Assembly (NCBI GenBank): GCA_015680685.1
Contig: MNCI01015802.1
Span: 709,999-773,998, forward strand
Source: Gnetum montanum
Taxonomy: Eukaryota; Streptophyta; Gnetopsida; Gnetales; Gnetaceae
Reading direction: 5' to 3'
DNA length: 64,000 nt
Of the stretch, positions 1 through 11,550 are shown piece after piece. The position numbers were made by a program, and so were the translations under genes. Each line of letters opens with the position of its first letter. Within the stretch, counting starts at the first letter, position 1. The notes beneath the pieces were generated by a model that saw nothing but the letters and a program-made list of their open reading frames with translations, searched no databases and had not been told where the DNA came from.

Positions 1-541
1 GAAATAAAGATGAACTTTTTGATAAACCTTGTAGTGCATGGACTAAGATAATTAGGATTTAATTAATGCTAAATGCTTAAATGCTTTATTAGATAATTAA
101 TCTCTCTCAACCCTCAACTCCTAGTTAAGTGCATTCAATACGACTACTTTGAGCACGTGTGCTATGCTTGGTAACCCAGTAACGAATAGCATTTGGTAAT
201 TCCAATAGTGTTGCACTAGTTTAGGGTGTCTACGGCAAGTGGAAATGGATACTGATGCTAGGAAGATTAAGGCTTAGTTAGTGAAAGTTAGTTACTTAGT
301 CTCTTCACCCTTTCCTCTCTTAGCATAAGCGATAAAAAGATAAAAGACATAAAAATCATATACCTCAGACTTACTTAATCATATAACCGTGACAATACAA
401 GTAAGCCTGGGAAGACAACAATTGATTAACCTTAAGTGTTCCATAAGGCGCATAAGCACTTAGTCCTTGGAGTTCGACTAAATTGTGCGTGTAATGCTCG
501 TATTCGTATGGTTGAGTGTAGGGGTACCTCGCCACTCATCA
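1..541 (+). mobile_element. F0: 3' part of an Athila-like LTR
   Basis: The segment ends with the family's LTR terminus (ggggtacctcgcc followed by actcatca), and its R-U5 part follows the same order of blocks as the complete LTRs at 53687-54607 and, in reverse, 21632-22446. The U3 and any internal region lie outside the window, so I cannot tell a solo LTR from a full element. To the right, the sequence passes directly into the reverse-strand ORF2 of R1, so F0 was inserted in that gene. The far-side target duplication is not visible. Confidence 0.8.
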
Positions 542-1989
542 CCTATGAACATATACACATCTTGAACTGCAAATATGTTTAGTATAGACACCGTAAGTGC
601 ATTAAGTGCTTCAAAAATTTGGCTAGCAGCTACTTCAGTAGCAGTCTCCTGCTCTTGGTGCTACATCACCAATACAGTTGCCTCCTCACCTTCCTCCAAG
701 CACACCAAAAAAGAAGGTGGCATTCCCAGAGATTTCTAGGAATAAATGGTGTTGAGATAGAGAAACTATCACCTCTTAGGCATTGGGATTCGATCTCATA
801 GGCAACTACATTTGTTGGGTAGAGAATATCAATCCACCTTTTTCCATCTACCTAATTTTCTAAGCCACCTCATTAAGGTGACTCATCACAAGTCAATATA
901 CAGATGGGTCTCCAACACTCGTTCCTACACGTTGCTCCTACTTACACAAGAGCTGTTCTTGGATTTTGTGAAAGCATTCAATGGCTACATGGGCCTTCGA
1001 CATTATTTTTTGAGTAGACAGTGGAGGTGGTGACTATTTCTTGTCTTCTTTAAACACAATAGGTGTCTTATCCTTCCTCATTTTAGGCCACAAGGCTATA
1101 GGAAAATGCCTAATCATGTCATTTGCATAGTAGATGATCCCTGCCCTTTTACAAAGTTTCTAGATGAGGCATGGAAAAGCAAGGATTTTCCTTCCACATT
1201 CATTCTCTTTGAAATGATTTTCAATCTCTAAATACATCAATTGTAGAAGGTTCACTAGAAATCTCCTACTTGGGTGAAAAAGGTATTCACCTTGCTAGGC
1301 CTCACCATTGGATTGAGGCAATAGGCCACTATCTTGAAGTATACATGTTCCATCAGTGTGAGTACGTCAAATTCCTTATGGTCAACCCCATAACACCACT
1401 AGATCCACTCCTTTTTGGCCTCAAGGTCAGCTTGCTTAGATAGCTCTACCAATTGTGTTCTAGGATCAGGCAACCCAAGAACTTACACGATAACTTCAAC
1501 TGAGTAGGACAACTAAATGTCCTTGATCTTCACTATGGAGCCTACCCTTCTATTGTTCTAGAAGAGGTACATCTCTCCCATGTACCACTCCCCACTAGAA
1601 GTGATGACTGGCTACATGGGAGAGATTTGCAATTGTGTTTTCACTTATGTTGGAGCATGATCTAAAAATGGCCCAAAGTTTAATTCCTAGAGAACTAAGT
1701 GTTGGATATTAAAGGGCTTGATGGTGTTGAGGTAGGCTTGTGTTAGTCTAGCTTCAAGCCTTGGTATGGATCCTAGTGCTTCCCCACACTGCACTTGCTC
1801 TATTCCAACTTCTTCTTCGAGAATCTATTAAACAGATTCCACTTCGGGCTCCTCTTGAAGAGGTCCCATTACATGGGTTTCTTCTACTAGGGTTTGGGCC
1901 TGTTCTTGTTGGCCCCTTCTAGTTCTGGGTTGTTACTCCCTTGGTTGAGAGGGCCCTTCCTCCTATGGTCATTTCAATCTTGGCACCAT
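542..1989 (-). pseudogene. R1 ORF2: transposon-protein domain gene, 3' end cut by F0
   Basis: Read on the minus strand from the ATG at 1989, the product starts with a Pro/Gln/Arg-rich segment, continues through an acidic stretch, then the conserved block YFKIVAY (about 1345), then AFPCLI, KLCKRAGI and YANDM (about 1100-1200). Homologous blocks occur in F1 ORF2 (11551) and NA1 ORF2 (58635). These blocks resemble the 'putative plant transposon protein' domain found near Athila-type elements, from memory of that family. The start is chosen because CAG directly precedes the ATG and a CCTAAC branch-like site lies 24 nt further upstream, as in the other copies. There are many in-frame stops. The coiled-coil half is mostly lost beyond the F0 insertion at 541/542. 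Molecular function is not known. Confidence 0.65.
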
Positions 1990-2260
1990 CTGTAATCACA
2001 ACATGACCATGGGTTAGGAATTGTTGTGTAACATGAAACAATTTGGATACCTTATCTTCTTAAGATAGTTACACTTGTCTAAGTTGTAATTATGGTTGAT
2101 TTAATCAATTTTAATCATTATTTTATTTGTATTTTAATGTTAATAAGTCATTCTAAAGGGTGTTGAAAGGATTAACTCTCAAAATTTGATGGTTTCACAT
2201 CATTGTATTCATTAACCCTTTGGGGAAGTTGGAGAAATTTTCAAAAATTTCATTGATAAT
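1990..2260 (-). other. R1 ORF2 leader with predicted 3' splice site
   Basis: This non-coding leader is homologous to 11252-11550 in F1. It holds CCTAAC (complement of 2013-2018) and CAG (1990-1992) directly before the ORF2 ATG. Its upstream half is at 15569-15700, on the other side of the F1 insertion. No other gene is visible. Confidence 0.55.
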
Positions 2261-3121
2261 TGATGATTCACTTTCGATTGGCTACATCGATGAGGCCTTG
2301 TTAATAAAATGTTGGTTTTTGGCTATCAATACACACCTACCACTCACATTTATGGCATAAGAGATTTTAGTTGTAATGAAGCTCTTACAGTTTTTCCATT
2401 TGAAAGTTAGAATTTTTCTCCCAAGTGCCCGCAACATGAGTCATTAAGTGTACGGATCTTTATTTGAGCATTGTTGTACTTGAGCATGATAGTGTGTGTG
2501 GCAATAAAGATGAGCTTTCTAATAAACCTTGTAGCACTTTGGATAGATTAGTTATTTCATTTATGCATTTAATGTTTTCAATAATTTATTTAATGTTTGC
2601 AATTATTTATGAAATGTTTTTAGTAATTAAGTTAATGAGGTGATTAAGCAAGGTAGATTAAACACATAAGTACAATCACTTCAAGCATAACACGTATTCG
2701 CTTGGTAATCCTAGTAGCATTATTGCTTAGTATGCCTAGTAGAATAGTTGTTTGTTACCCAACAGTGGATACGTGGATTCAAGACGTGTATAGAAAGTGG
2801 GTTCAGATGCTTATGTTCAGATTAGTTAGATGCTAGCTAATTAGTTAGTTTGAATTAGTTAATCCAATTACTTTTATCTTCATTTGAATACCAAACCATA
2901 AAACTACAAAATGATAAAAATCAGATACCTCAATTACACTTAACCATACCAATGTGCATCACAAGTGTAATTGGGAAGACAACGATTAACCTTAAGGCAA
3001 AATTCACTTCCTAAAGAACTAGTGCACCAAGAACGACAAAGTCGATAGAATTTGACTTGATCACACATGAACGCTTTGTGATTCGTATGGTTTGACATAG
3101 GGGGTACCTCACCACTCATCA
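2261..3121 (+). repeat. F1 5' LTR
   Basis: It begins TGATGATTCAC and ends ccactcatca, giving the family's TGATG...CATCA termini. The U3 retains a decayed GAGGCC-type palindrome near 2285. The TATA region near 2313 reads tatcaata, so this promoter has probably lost its TATA box; the 3' LTR keeps it. PBS follows two bases after the end. Confidence 0.85.
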
Positions 3122-3122
3122 T

Positions 3123-3140
3123 TGGTGCTGTTACTAGGGA
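3123..3140 (+). other. F1 primer-binding site (tRNA-Asp type)
   Basis: TGGTGCTGTTACTAGGGA matches the 3' end complement of plant tRNA-Asp(GUC), the usual Athila primer, at 13 of 18 positions. All five differences are C-to-T or G-to-A transitions. Confidence 0.8.
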
Positions 3141-3276
3141 TTTTTTTTGTTGAAATGTGCACCATTTAGGTTTAAGAGAATACCATTAATATCATTGTAT
3201 GAACCTCAAGGTCAATATCATTCCCGCTATACATAGAAATATAAAGCACAGTGATAATTTTATTTTGTTTTGCAAA

Positions 3277-5730
3277 ATGTCTTCTTCTTACAAGCACGAA
3301 GATGTCAAACTGCTAGTCCCACAAGAGTGCAAAGTGGTATATACTCATGTAGATGATTTTATGTCAAACTTCACCTTCATCCTACATCAAGATGAACAAC
3401 TGCAATGGCATGATATAGAGGGCAACATCGTCTTACTCCTTGATAGATCTATGCCTGAGATGCTATTGCAAACCCTTAAGAAGTTGGGCATAGCAAATCT
3501 CCACAAAGAATATGTTGTGGATGGTTATGACACTCAAAATTACTATTCCACTGAAACACAACGCAAGTGAGATCGACATCAAGAGAAGCTCCATGAAGAT
3601 ATGAAAGGGAAACATTTCACTAATCTCTTGTTCCTACTAGATCAAGATGACAATGAGGATCCTCCCTTTGAAGATTCTCAACATGAAGATTCCCTACCCC
3701 TTATTACTAGTGGCAAGGGTGTGAACCTAAACTTTCAATCTACTATTCATAAATTAGGTTTAGGAAAAAGTGACAACTAAGGTAGGAACTTAGGCAAGCA
3801 TCACAATAGCAAGGGATCTAAGCATGATGGCCGTAATAAGTGAAAAAGTGGTGGCAGACATCATAGTGGTAGTGGCGATCCACCTTCCTCTTCATCCTCT
3901 TCATCTAATTTCAAACATTCCTCTTCATCTAATGGTTCTCACAAAATTCACCATCAAAATAACCATTATGAAGGTGATCAACGAGATAACAATGACTATC
4001 AAGGCCACCAAGACCAAAGGGGTGGTTGAAACCATCATTGGCACCATCTACACAATGATGATGGTGAACCTCTATTAGTGACTCAAAGTATGCTCAACAT
4101 TGTAAAGGTAGTTAAAATTCCAACTAGGCATATGAAAGATAGTCGGATCAAGTGCTTACACATGAAAAATATTCCAAGATTTGAGGGGGGATACAAGTCT
4201 GATCTACAAACACATCTATAAGCTTTTCATGATGTCTGTGCCCTACAAAACATAGAAAATGAATGGTAGAAACTTAAACTCTTTCCCAAGACACTCATCA
4301 ATGAAGTTAAAAGCTAGTACCAATATTTGGAGCTGGAATCCATTCACTAATGGAGTACCATGTTAGAGCTATTTAATGATAAATACCAAATAAACTATAG
4401 GGTGTCTAATCTGAGAAGGCAAATCCAAGGCTGGAAACAAGGAATACATGAACCCTTGGATGCCACCATGGGTAGATAATATTCACTCTTATATCAATGC
4501 CCTAGTCATGGTTATTCTTAGAGAGAACAACTTGACCAGACATAGATGGGCTCAGAGCAGAAACAAGAAGAACCCTTGGGGTGTATGCCCTAGGAAGATT
4601 ATCTAAACTGAGATCCCATTAGATCCAAGGGCTAATTAAGTAGGTAGTAAAAGAAGAAGGTGAGATATGAAAAAGGAAAAGTGCTAAAGAGTATAATAGG
4701 GACCCTTCCATCAGAAAATGAGAGCTTCAATTTTGTGATGAGGAGGAGTCACCACTTGATGAAGTGGTGAATAAGAAAACCTTACCCGTCCAAAAGTTTA
4801 TTTCTAATATTCTGGCAAATGGGACTCTTTGGAAAAAAAATTTTAAACTACTCTGAAGATCGCCAAAGAATCCAAATAACAAAATAGTGATCATAATTGT
4901 AGGAGGTGAAAAAAAGCTAAACATGCCTACCAAAGAGATAAGGGCAAAGCTACTGCAATAGAAGAAGTTGTGAAGTTCAACTCTAATGATGAAATAAATT
5001 GTAACATTTGTCAATACAAACATCTAAAGGGATGTTGCTTTGTGGTGTTACACTTACAAGAGTCTGGGGTGGATGCATTGAATCCTCACCTAGCATGTAG
5101 GCAAGCACCAAGACAATTACCTTATCCTCAAGGCAATCTAAGGCAGTTCCACCAACAACAATAAGCTTACTACCCAAGTGGAACTCCTCCACAACCATAT
5201 GAAAAATACCAAAAGTGGTATCAACAACATTTGTGGGGAATGCCACTACCAAGGCAATAATACCCTTATAGGCAACTAAATCCATACAGGTACTATGTTC
5301 AACAGCCCATCTCCCCTAGAAGTTCTACAAGTCATACATCATTTCAGCATCACTGTTACCCCCTAAAGTACCACCAAACACATTCACCATCTTCTCAAGG
5401 AGAACACCCATATTCATATCCATATCACCCTTCACATCAGTCTACACACATACCTTTGACTCCAACCGAGTTACCTCCTACTCCATCTATGCAAGGTGAG
5501 ATTCCTCCATAGCTGCAACAACAAAATGCTATGAGTGCTATACATTCATAACTGGCTTTTCAGCCAAGTGGTCTAGACAATCAATTAAGGAAAAGACCCT
5601 TCTTCTAACCCAACAGTCCTCTTTAACCCTCACAATCTAGTCCGACTAATCATCCTACATCTCCAACACCCTCATCCTCTGCATTAAACACCTTTGAGTG
5701 TCCTTCAAACCAAGTGTCACCTCGGATTCA
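3277..5730 (+). pseudogene. gag: F1 gag (decayed)
   Basis: Capsid/nucleocapsid polyprotein gene. I place the start at 3277 (MSSSYKH) and not at the in-frame ATG 26 codons upstream, because MSSS is also the start in R1 (39017), R2 (36112) and R3 (51529). An N-terminal block (VVYTHVDDF, NFTFILHQDEQL, GNIVLLLD) is shared with R3. A low-complexity Ser/His/Asn region follows near 3780-4070, then a Retrotrans_gag-like domain (about 4150-4560: KLKLFPKTL, LFNDKYQ, LRRQIQGWKQG). A zinc knuckle CNIC-x3-H-x4-C sits at about 4999-5040, then a Pro/Gln/Tyr-rich tail. Many in-frame TAG/TAA stops and probable small indels break it. Gag would form the cytoplasmic virus-like particle. Confidence 0.75.
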
Positions 5731-6343
5731 CATTGTAATGCTAACTCATGTCATTTCCAACTGGATCAAGGCTGGCAATCTTCCTACAAAAAGATCTGAC
5801 CTAGAAAGTCCACTCATTTACCTACAGATCGTTGGACATGAGCTATGCAAGGCTCTTCTTGACTCTTGTTCCAAAGTTAATCTCATCTCCCATGACATGT
5901 ATAGGGCTTGGAACCTACCACTTCTCAAAAAGAGCAACATCCATCTAGAATTGGCAAATCAATTAATTATTATCCCTTTGGGATTAGTAGAGGACATTGT
6001 AACCATAGTTTGTGGGTGGTCCTATTCTACTAATTTTCTAGTGATCAAGGTAGACAACTACAAAAGTGACTTCCCCATCATTATGGGAAGAGCTTGGTTA
6101 AGCATGATCAACACATGTATGGGTATAAGGGATCTATCTTTAAAAATATCCAAGAAAAATGAACTAGGTAAGATTGAGAAGAAGCGTATTCCATGCATCA
6201 CGTACAATGATAATGGCTACAATTGTGTGCAAAAGATTTGGTTAATCAAGAGTACACACATTAAAGCATGCAATCAATATGCACAAGAAATCAATGTTCA
6301 AAGTATGCAACAGCCACAAAATAGGAGGGCATCTAGTGGTTGA
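5731..6343 (+). pseudogene. F1 aspartic protease region
   Basis: The retropepsin domain would cut the Gag-Pol polyprotein. The active-site stretch reads LLDSCSKVNLIS (about 5851-5890) where the family has DSG; R2 keeps DSGSKVNLIS, so the Gly-to-Cys change is local to this copy. The later block IIMGRAWL (about 6076-6100) fits the C-terminal GRPWL-type motif. The frame is open for about 200 codons and ends at a stop in the protease-RT linker. In the parent element it would be translated as part of pol, so no start codon is expected. Confidence 0.75.
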
Positions 6344-6529
6344 TAGCTGATCCAAATAGCATCACATTATGCATGGAACCAATTGAGAGCTTAACATGTG
6401 CTTATGTTGAAGGCATGGACAAAATTGAACAAGTTCATTTCCAACTCTCTGATGAAGAGGATGATACCTATTAGGGAGAATTGGAAATCCCTGATAATTT
6501 CAAGCAGGAGCCCTTAGAGCTAAAACATT

Positions 6530-7975
6530 TACTAACTGGAATGGAATATGCATTTTTAAACAATGGTAAACTAGTCATAATTAATGCCAAACTTGCTCCT
6601 GAATAAAAAGAAAAGATGTTGAAGGTGATGAACAAATGGCCAACAGCCTTTGCTTGGTCATATCTTAAGCTAACAAGAATCGATCTAAGGATAAGCCTAG
6701 AAGGTAGCTACAGAGGCAGCTAAACCCCAAATTGAAGTAGATCGTCAAAGAGGAAATTAAACAACTCCTCAATGCAAGGTCCATCTATCCCATTGTGAAT
6801 AGTCAATGGGTTAGCCCACTCATAATTGTACCAAAGAAGGATGGCAAATGGTGGGTTTGCATTGATTTTGGGTTGTTGAATATAATAACATTTAAAAATC
6901 ATTTTCCCTTGCCATTTGTGGATAAAGTGTTATACACCATATTTTGGCATTGTTATTATAGCTTCTTAGACAGTTATAGTGGCTATAACCAAATCCAAAT
7001 TGCACCAGAGGATCAAGCCAAGATAACATTCATGAGTCCCCGGGGGACTTTTGCATATTGTAAGATGTCATTTGGCCTATGCAATGCCCCTGCAACATTT
7101 CAACACTTGGTCCTTAGTATCTTTCAATAGTAGATTAGTAGTGGTGTCGAAGTCTTCATGGATGACTTTTCCAGCTATGGAGCTACATTTGAGCAAGCCT
7201 TGGACCAACTTGAGTAAGTACTGAAGATATGTGTAGAGACAAACCTACAGCACAATTAGTAAAAGAGCCATCTCATGGTCCAAGAAGGCATTGTGCTAGG
7301 GTACTGAATTTCACAAAAAGGGATTAAGGTAGACCTAGAAAAGATAAGAGTCATCTAAGGAATAACATGTCAACCAGAGACTATTAAAGATGTTTGGTCA
7401 TTCCTTGGACACAATGGCTACTACTGGTAATTCATAGACAATTTCTCCAATATCACAAATTCATTGGTAGAGCTTATAAAGAAAGATGCACCTTTCATCT
7501 AGACCAAGAAATGTGAACAAGCATTCCAATAATTAAAGAAGAAACTCATAGAAACACCAATCCTATGAGCACAAGACTGGTCTAGACCCTTCCACATCAT
7601 GACAAATGCATCTAACTATGCCTTAGGAGTCATGCTCATGTAGATGGATGATGAAAAATGGCCATACTATATTCACTGTGTGAGCCAAAGCATTGTGAAA
7701 GCATAGTTAAATTACACCACAATGCAAAAAGAACTAATGGTAGTGATGTATTCTTTAGAAAAGTTCAAGCACTATGTGCTTAACTACAAAGTATTTGTGC
7801 ACATAGACCACAGTGCAATTCTCTTCCTCATGAACAAGCCAACAGTGAGCCCTCGTGTCATACAGTGGCTCATGATCTTGCAGGAGTTTAATCTCATGAT
7901 GGTAGATTGAAAAGGGACCAAGATTGTGGTCACTGACCACCTCTCTCACTTAAGATGGGATAATAAAGAGGAGGA
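6530..7975 (+). pseudogene. F1 reverse transcriptase and RNase H (decayed)
   Basis: RT fingers and palm are recognisable: SQWVSPLIIVPKKDGKW (6800), HFPLPFVDKVL, YYSFLDSYSGYNQIQIAPEDQ, FGLCNAPATFQ (about 7070-7100) and catalytic FMDD in VEVFMDDF (about 7149-7172). The RNase H part has the NYALG segment, with the first catalytic Asp changed to Asn (about 7605-7625), KELMVV (about 7727) and HIDHSAI (about 7800). Wording is close to Athila-type RTs. A deletion of about 30 bp with a frame change lies near 6690 (the DPRICQ...KPRR region). Q-to-TAG pairs occur at about 7129-7134 and a W/Q-to-stop pair near 7256-7262. Inactive. Confidence 0.85.
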
Positions 7976-9320
7976 GAGCCTGCTCTCTGATCAATTTCTA
8001 AACAAAATCCTCTTTATAGGAGCAATAAATGGATACATGCCTATAAAAACAATATGGTACAATGACATCCTCATCTATCTTCTCACTTAGGAGATGCCAC
8101 AAGATTTGGATTTCAAAAAGAAGCAAAAATTTCTTCATTAGGCTAAATATTTCATGGAAATTCATGGGCACCTCTACAAGGTGTGTGCTAATGGCCTAAT
8201 TTGTTGGTGTATCCCTAATGAAGATCAACTATAAGTTCTCTAGGATGCTCATGAAGGACATTGTGGAGGCCACTATGTAGGGAGACACACAGTCAAAAAA
8301 ATCCTAATGGCAAGATACTATTTTTCTATAATCTTTAGGGATTCCCACCAATGCATCAAGTCTTGTGAATGTTGTCAATGAGACAAGGGGATGACCGCTC
8401 ACATGGAAGATCCTCAACAGTGGATTCAACCATTGGAACCTTTTGACATATAGGGCATTCACTTCATGGGTTCCATCACATCCATGTCCAATGGAAAGGC
8501 ATTTATTATAGTAGCAATTGACTACTGCACAAAATGGGCTAAAGCAATAGCTATTACTAATTGTACAATGTCCACTATTGGTAATTTATACAACAAAATA
8601 TCATAAATAGGTTTGGGGTGCCACATTCACTAATTTCTAATAATGGAACTCATTTCATAAGTGCCACTTTTATAAAATTAATGCAACTCTTGGGGGTAGA
8701 ACATAAATTAACAACACCTTACCACCCCCAAGCCAACAATCAAACAAAGGTAACTAACTAGGAGATCACAAAAATACTAACATGTACTATTAGCAAATAT
8801 AGGAAGGATTGGAGCATAACACTTAATGATGCTCTCTAGGCCTATCATTCAACATGGAAACTTCATATGGTTATTCTCCTTATGAGTTAGTGTATGGAAA
8901 ACTTCCAATGCTCCTAATCCGGTCTAAGCTTCGTACACTCTTGACAGCCTATGATCTAAATCTTGACCAAAGTCTAGCATGAAAAGAAAGATTGATCAAC
9001 CTAAACATGCTAGATGAAAATTGATTAATGGCCTTATCCTTGAATGAGGTGAACAAGGCATTCAATAGGCAATGTCATGACCTTAAAATAAGAAAAGTAA
9101 AACTTCAACTACGAGATAAGGTTTTTTACTAGAACCCCACACATGTACCCTAAAAGAAAAAATTTCAAACATTGTGGAAGGGACCTTATATAATTGATCA
9201 AACCTTTTCCTCTGGGGCCATGTTAATCTACAAGCTTGAAAGCCCAAATAAAAAGTAGTTGGCCAACATCCAATAAGTAAAGCCTTTTCTAGAGCCAAGA
9301 TGTGCTAGTGCAACTACCAC
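7976..9320 (+). pseudogene. F1 integrase with all three catalytic residues lost
   Basis: The N-terminal HHCC zinc module is visible (AHEGHCGGHYVGRH ... CIKSCECC, about 8250-8385). In the core, the first acidic residue is His (WGI-H-FMG context, codon near 8460, with W itself a TAG), the second is Asn (SNNGTHF, about 8635-8655) and the third is Lys (QTKVTN, about 8745). There is a frame break near 8585. The C-terminal GPY/F module (GPYIIDQTFSSGAM) is at about 9180-9225. No chromodomain follows, which excludes the chromoviral branch. A long open frame on the opposite strand here is a shadow. Confidence 0.85.
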
Positions 9321-9372
9321 CTTGACAAATGGACAACCATGTTCCATTTTTCGAATCTCCTCCTTCTAACTT

Positions 9373-9389
9373 AGTTGTGGGGGAGAGGG
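9373..9389 (+). other. F1 PPT-like tract 1, just after integrase
   Basis: AGTTGTGGGGGAGAGGG follows the end of pol. Counterparts at the same place are AGTCATGGGGGAGAT in R1 (complement of 17400-17414), R2 (complement of 24414-24428) and F2 (63184). It resembles the tract at the 3' LTR border. Confidence 0.55.
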
Positions 9390-10990
9390 TCATCCATGCT
9401 AACAATCTATATGGCTTCTCAATTTTTCTACTTTTTTTATTTTCCATTTTTTTTATTTTTACAAGTTATTTATTTTACCAATTTTTTATTTTCAATTTTT
9501 TCTAATTTTACACCATTGTCAATATCTTTGAACTTTTCTTAATTATTTTACACTTTCTTATATACTTTACTTTGTTTTATTTTCTTTTGTTCAAGTGTAA
9601 TATTTCCTTATTTTTGCTAATAAAATTTCTTTATTGTCAAAGAACACAATGCTGCTATTGTTGTTTACTAATGATAGTTTGTGCGTAATGTTGTGATTGT
9701 CGATGTCTAGTTTCTATTTTTGAATTGTGATGTTTGATGACTTTGACATGGTTTACTTTTCATGGAACAGGAAATGGGTCCACGACATCTGCCCATCCAT
9801 TGAACTCTATGGTTTTCTTTATTCTAGGAATTTAAGGTTCCTTCCATTAAAGAAACTTCTAATTAATCGATGACCTTGGTAGTTCCAGAATTAGGAAGGA
9901 TTCAAAGGTTTGTAAAGGGTGTGACTTCAAGGAGACTCAATACTCTTTGTACTCTTCTACTTGCTTGAATGCTTGAGTGTTTTTTATAGACTTCTTACCA
10001 TTCCATATCAATCACTGATAGGAAGTTGAATAAGTCTTTGCATGGTGTGGTTCCCATTCGAAAATTCAAAAAATGATGAGAATTCAAAGCACACCCCTTA
10101 AATACGAATAAGTCATTGCATGGTGTGGTTCCCATTTCAAAAAAAAATAATGGGAATTCAAAGCACACCCCTTGGACAAATAAATGGGCTACAAGCACTA
10201 GTTATGGGACTGGAAAGACATGCACCTATGCCTAAAATTCACCTCTAACTAAGGCCCTCTCTCTTACTTCCTACTTCTCTTCTCCTCTCTTTGTGAAATG
10301 GTGGTTGTTTTGTGGAAGCACTCATGTGTCTCAAGTGGGTGGATTGGTCTTAGAGTGATGATGTGAAGTTACTAAAAGTGGAAGGTTTTGGTCTAGACTG
10401 AGGATGGTTCTTCCCAAGTCATTTTAAACACAACATTCCACAAGAGACTTCTTATGACCTCAATTCAAAACTCCATTCCACCTTCTCTATCATCCATCCA
10501 TGCTGCCATAACACATTGTACTACTGAGTTCTATGTTATGCTATATGTATTAGTCTAATGTGTTGGAATTATTAGGTAGATTCTTTCTTATTAGTCCTTA
10601 ACATATCATGCCATTAAATCGACTATGGGGTCCATCGACTCCTTAGTTGAGGTTATGCAAGGGCAACAAGGGCATGAGCCTACTATGGAAAGGACCCACT
10701 TGCATAGCTCTTGGCTTGATTAGTTAAGGTTCCTTACCTTTGATATTGCCATGATCATGTCTTTCACATATTCCATTGGATATTCCTCTTAGTGCTCCTT
10801 AATCTTTCATTTCATTCATCTCTCACATCAATTTTTCTCCATTTTTTCAAATTTATGAGCTTCAACATCCTTTTCTAATGTTTTAATACTATTCTTGGCC
10901 TTTTAAGCTTTCATTTGACATGAATTTCACTCAAAAACTCTTTGTATTTGGTAAGTTTGACCAAAGTCAATAATCGTCAATGGTGATCAA
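9390..10990 (+). other. F1 non-coding spacer between pol and internal promoter
   Basis: No credible gene. A strongly T-rich stretch (9420-9640) starts just after the PPT-like tract and parallels the TTTTGTTTTACAC minisatellite in R2, R3 and F2. The rest aligns by eye with the spacers of R1 (15865-17399, reverse) and F2 (63200-64000), including shared blocks such as ggtgtggttcccat and ctaactaaggccct. Near 10027-10180 a stretch of about 105 bp with the block catggtgtggttcccat is present twice. Confidence 0.6.
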
Positions 10991-10994
10991 TAGT

Positions 10995-11090
10995 TGCATT
11001 AATGAGGCCTCATTGATGTAGCCAACCATGTCAAAAGGCCCTGTTGATGAGGCCTCATCGACGCAACCTAAAAACCCTATATATACTGCC
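10995..11090 (+). promoter_or_regulatory. F1 internal promoter upstream of ORF2
   Basis: Two copies of the perfect palindrome ATGAGGCCTCAT (11002-11013 and 11047-11058) are followed by TATATATA (11078-11085). The same palindrome and a TATA box form the U3 promoter of this element's 3' LTR (14677-14688; TATAAATA 14773-14780). R1 has the equivalent arrangement, more decayed, at 15750-15860 on the minus strand. Promoter function is inferred from layout. Confidence 0.6.
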
Positions 11091-11240
11091 AAACACCTTG
11101 CAATTTTTTACCATTTTCTCATAACACAGGGAGTTTTTGTAATTTTTCAGAGCCTAAAGCCTTCCAGAGCTGATAACTTCCCAACCATTTATCTAAATCA
11201 CTCTATTTTTCAATCCTGCACTTATCGAAGATAAGGAATT

Positions 11241-11251
11241 TATCATGGGGG
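11241..11251 (+). other. F1 PPT-like tract 2, in the ORF2 leader
   Basis: TATCATGGGGG lies between the internal promoter and ORF2. NA1 has AGTCATGGGGGAGAG at the same place (58339-58353) and R1 a decayed complement near 15587-15596. Confidence 0.45.
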
Positions 11252-11550
11252 CTACAAACCTTAAGGTTTCCGATGAAAAATCGATTAAATTTTTTTGAAA
11301 TTTTTCCAACTCCCCCAAGGGTTAATAACCTTAACAACATATAAACATCAACTTTTTCAGGAGTTAACCCTTCCAACAACCTCCAAGATGATTTATTAAT
11401 GATAACACATAAACAAAATGACAATTGGAGTAATTAAATTAGCCATAATCACAACTTAGCCAAGTGTAACTATCCTTAAGAGATGAAGGTATCCCAATTA
11501 CTTTAAGGTTACACAATGATTACTAACCCATGATCTTATTGTGATTACAC

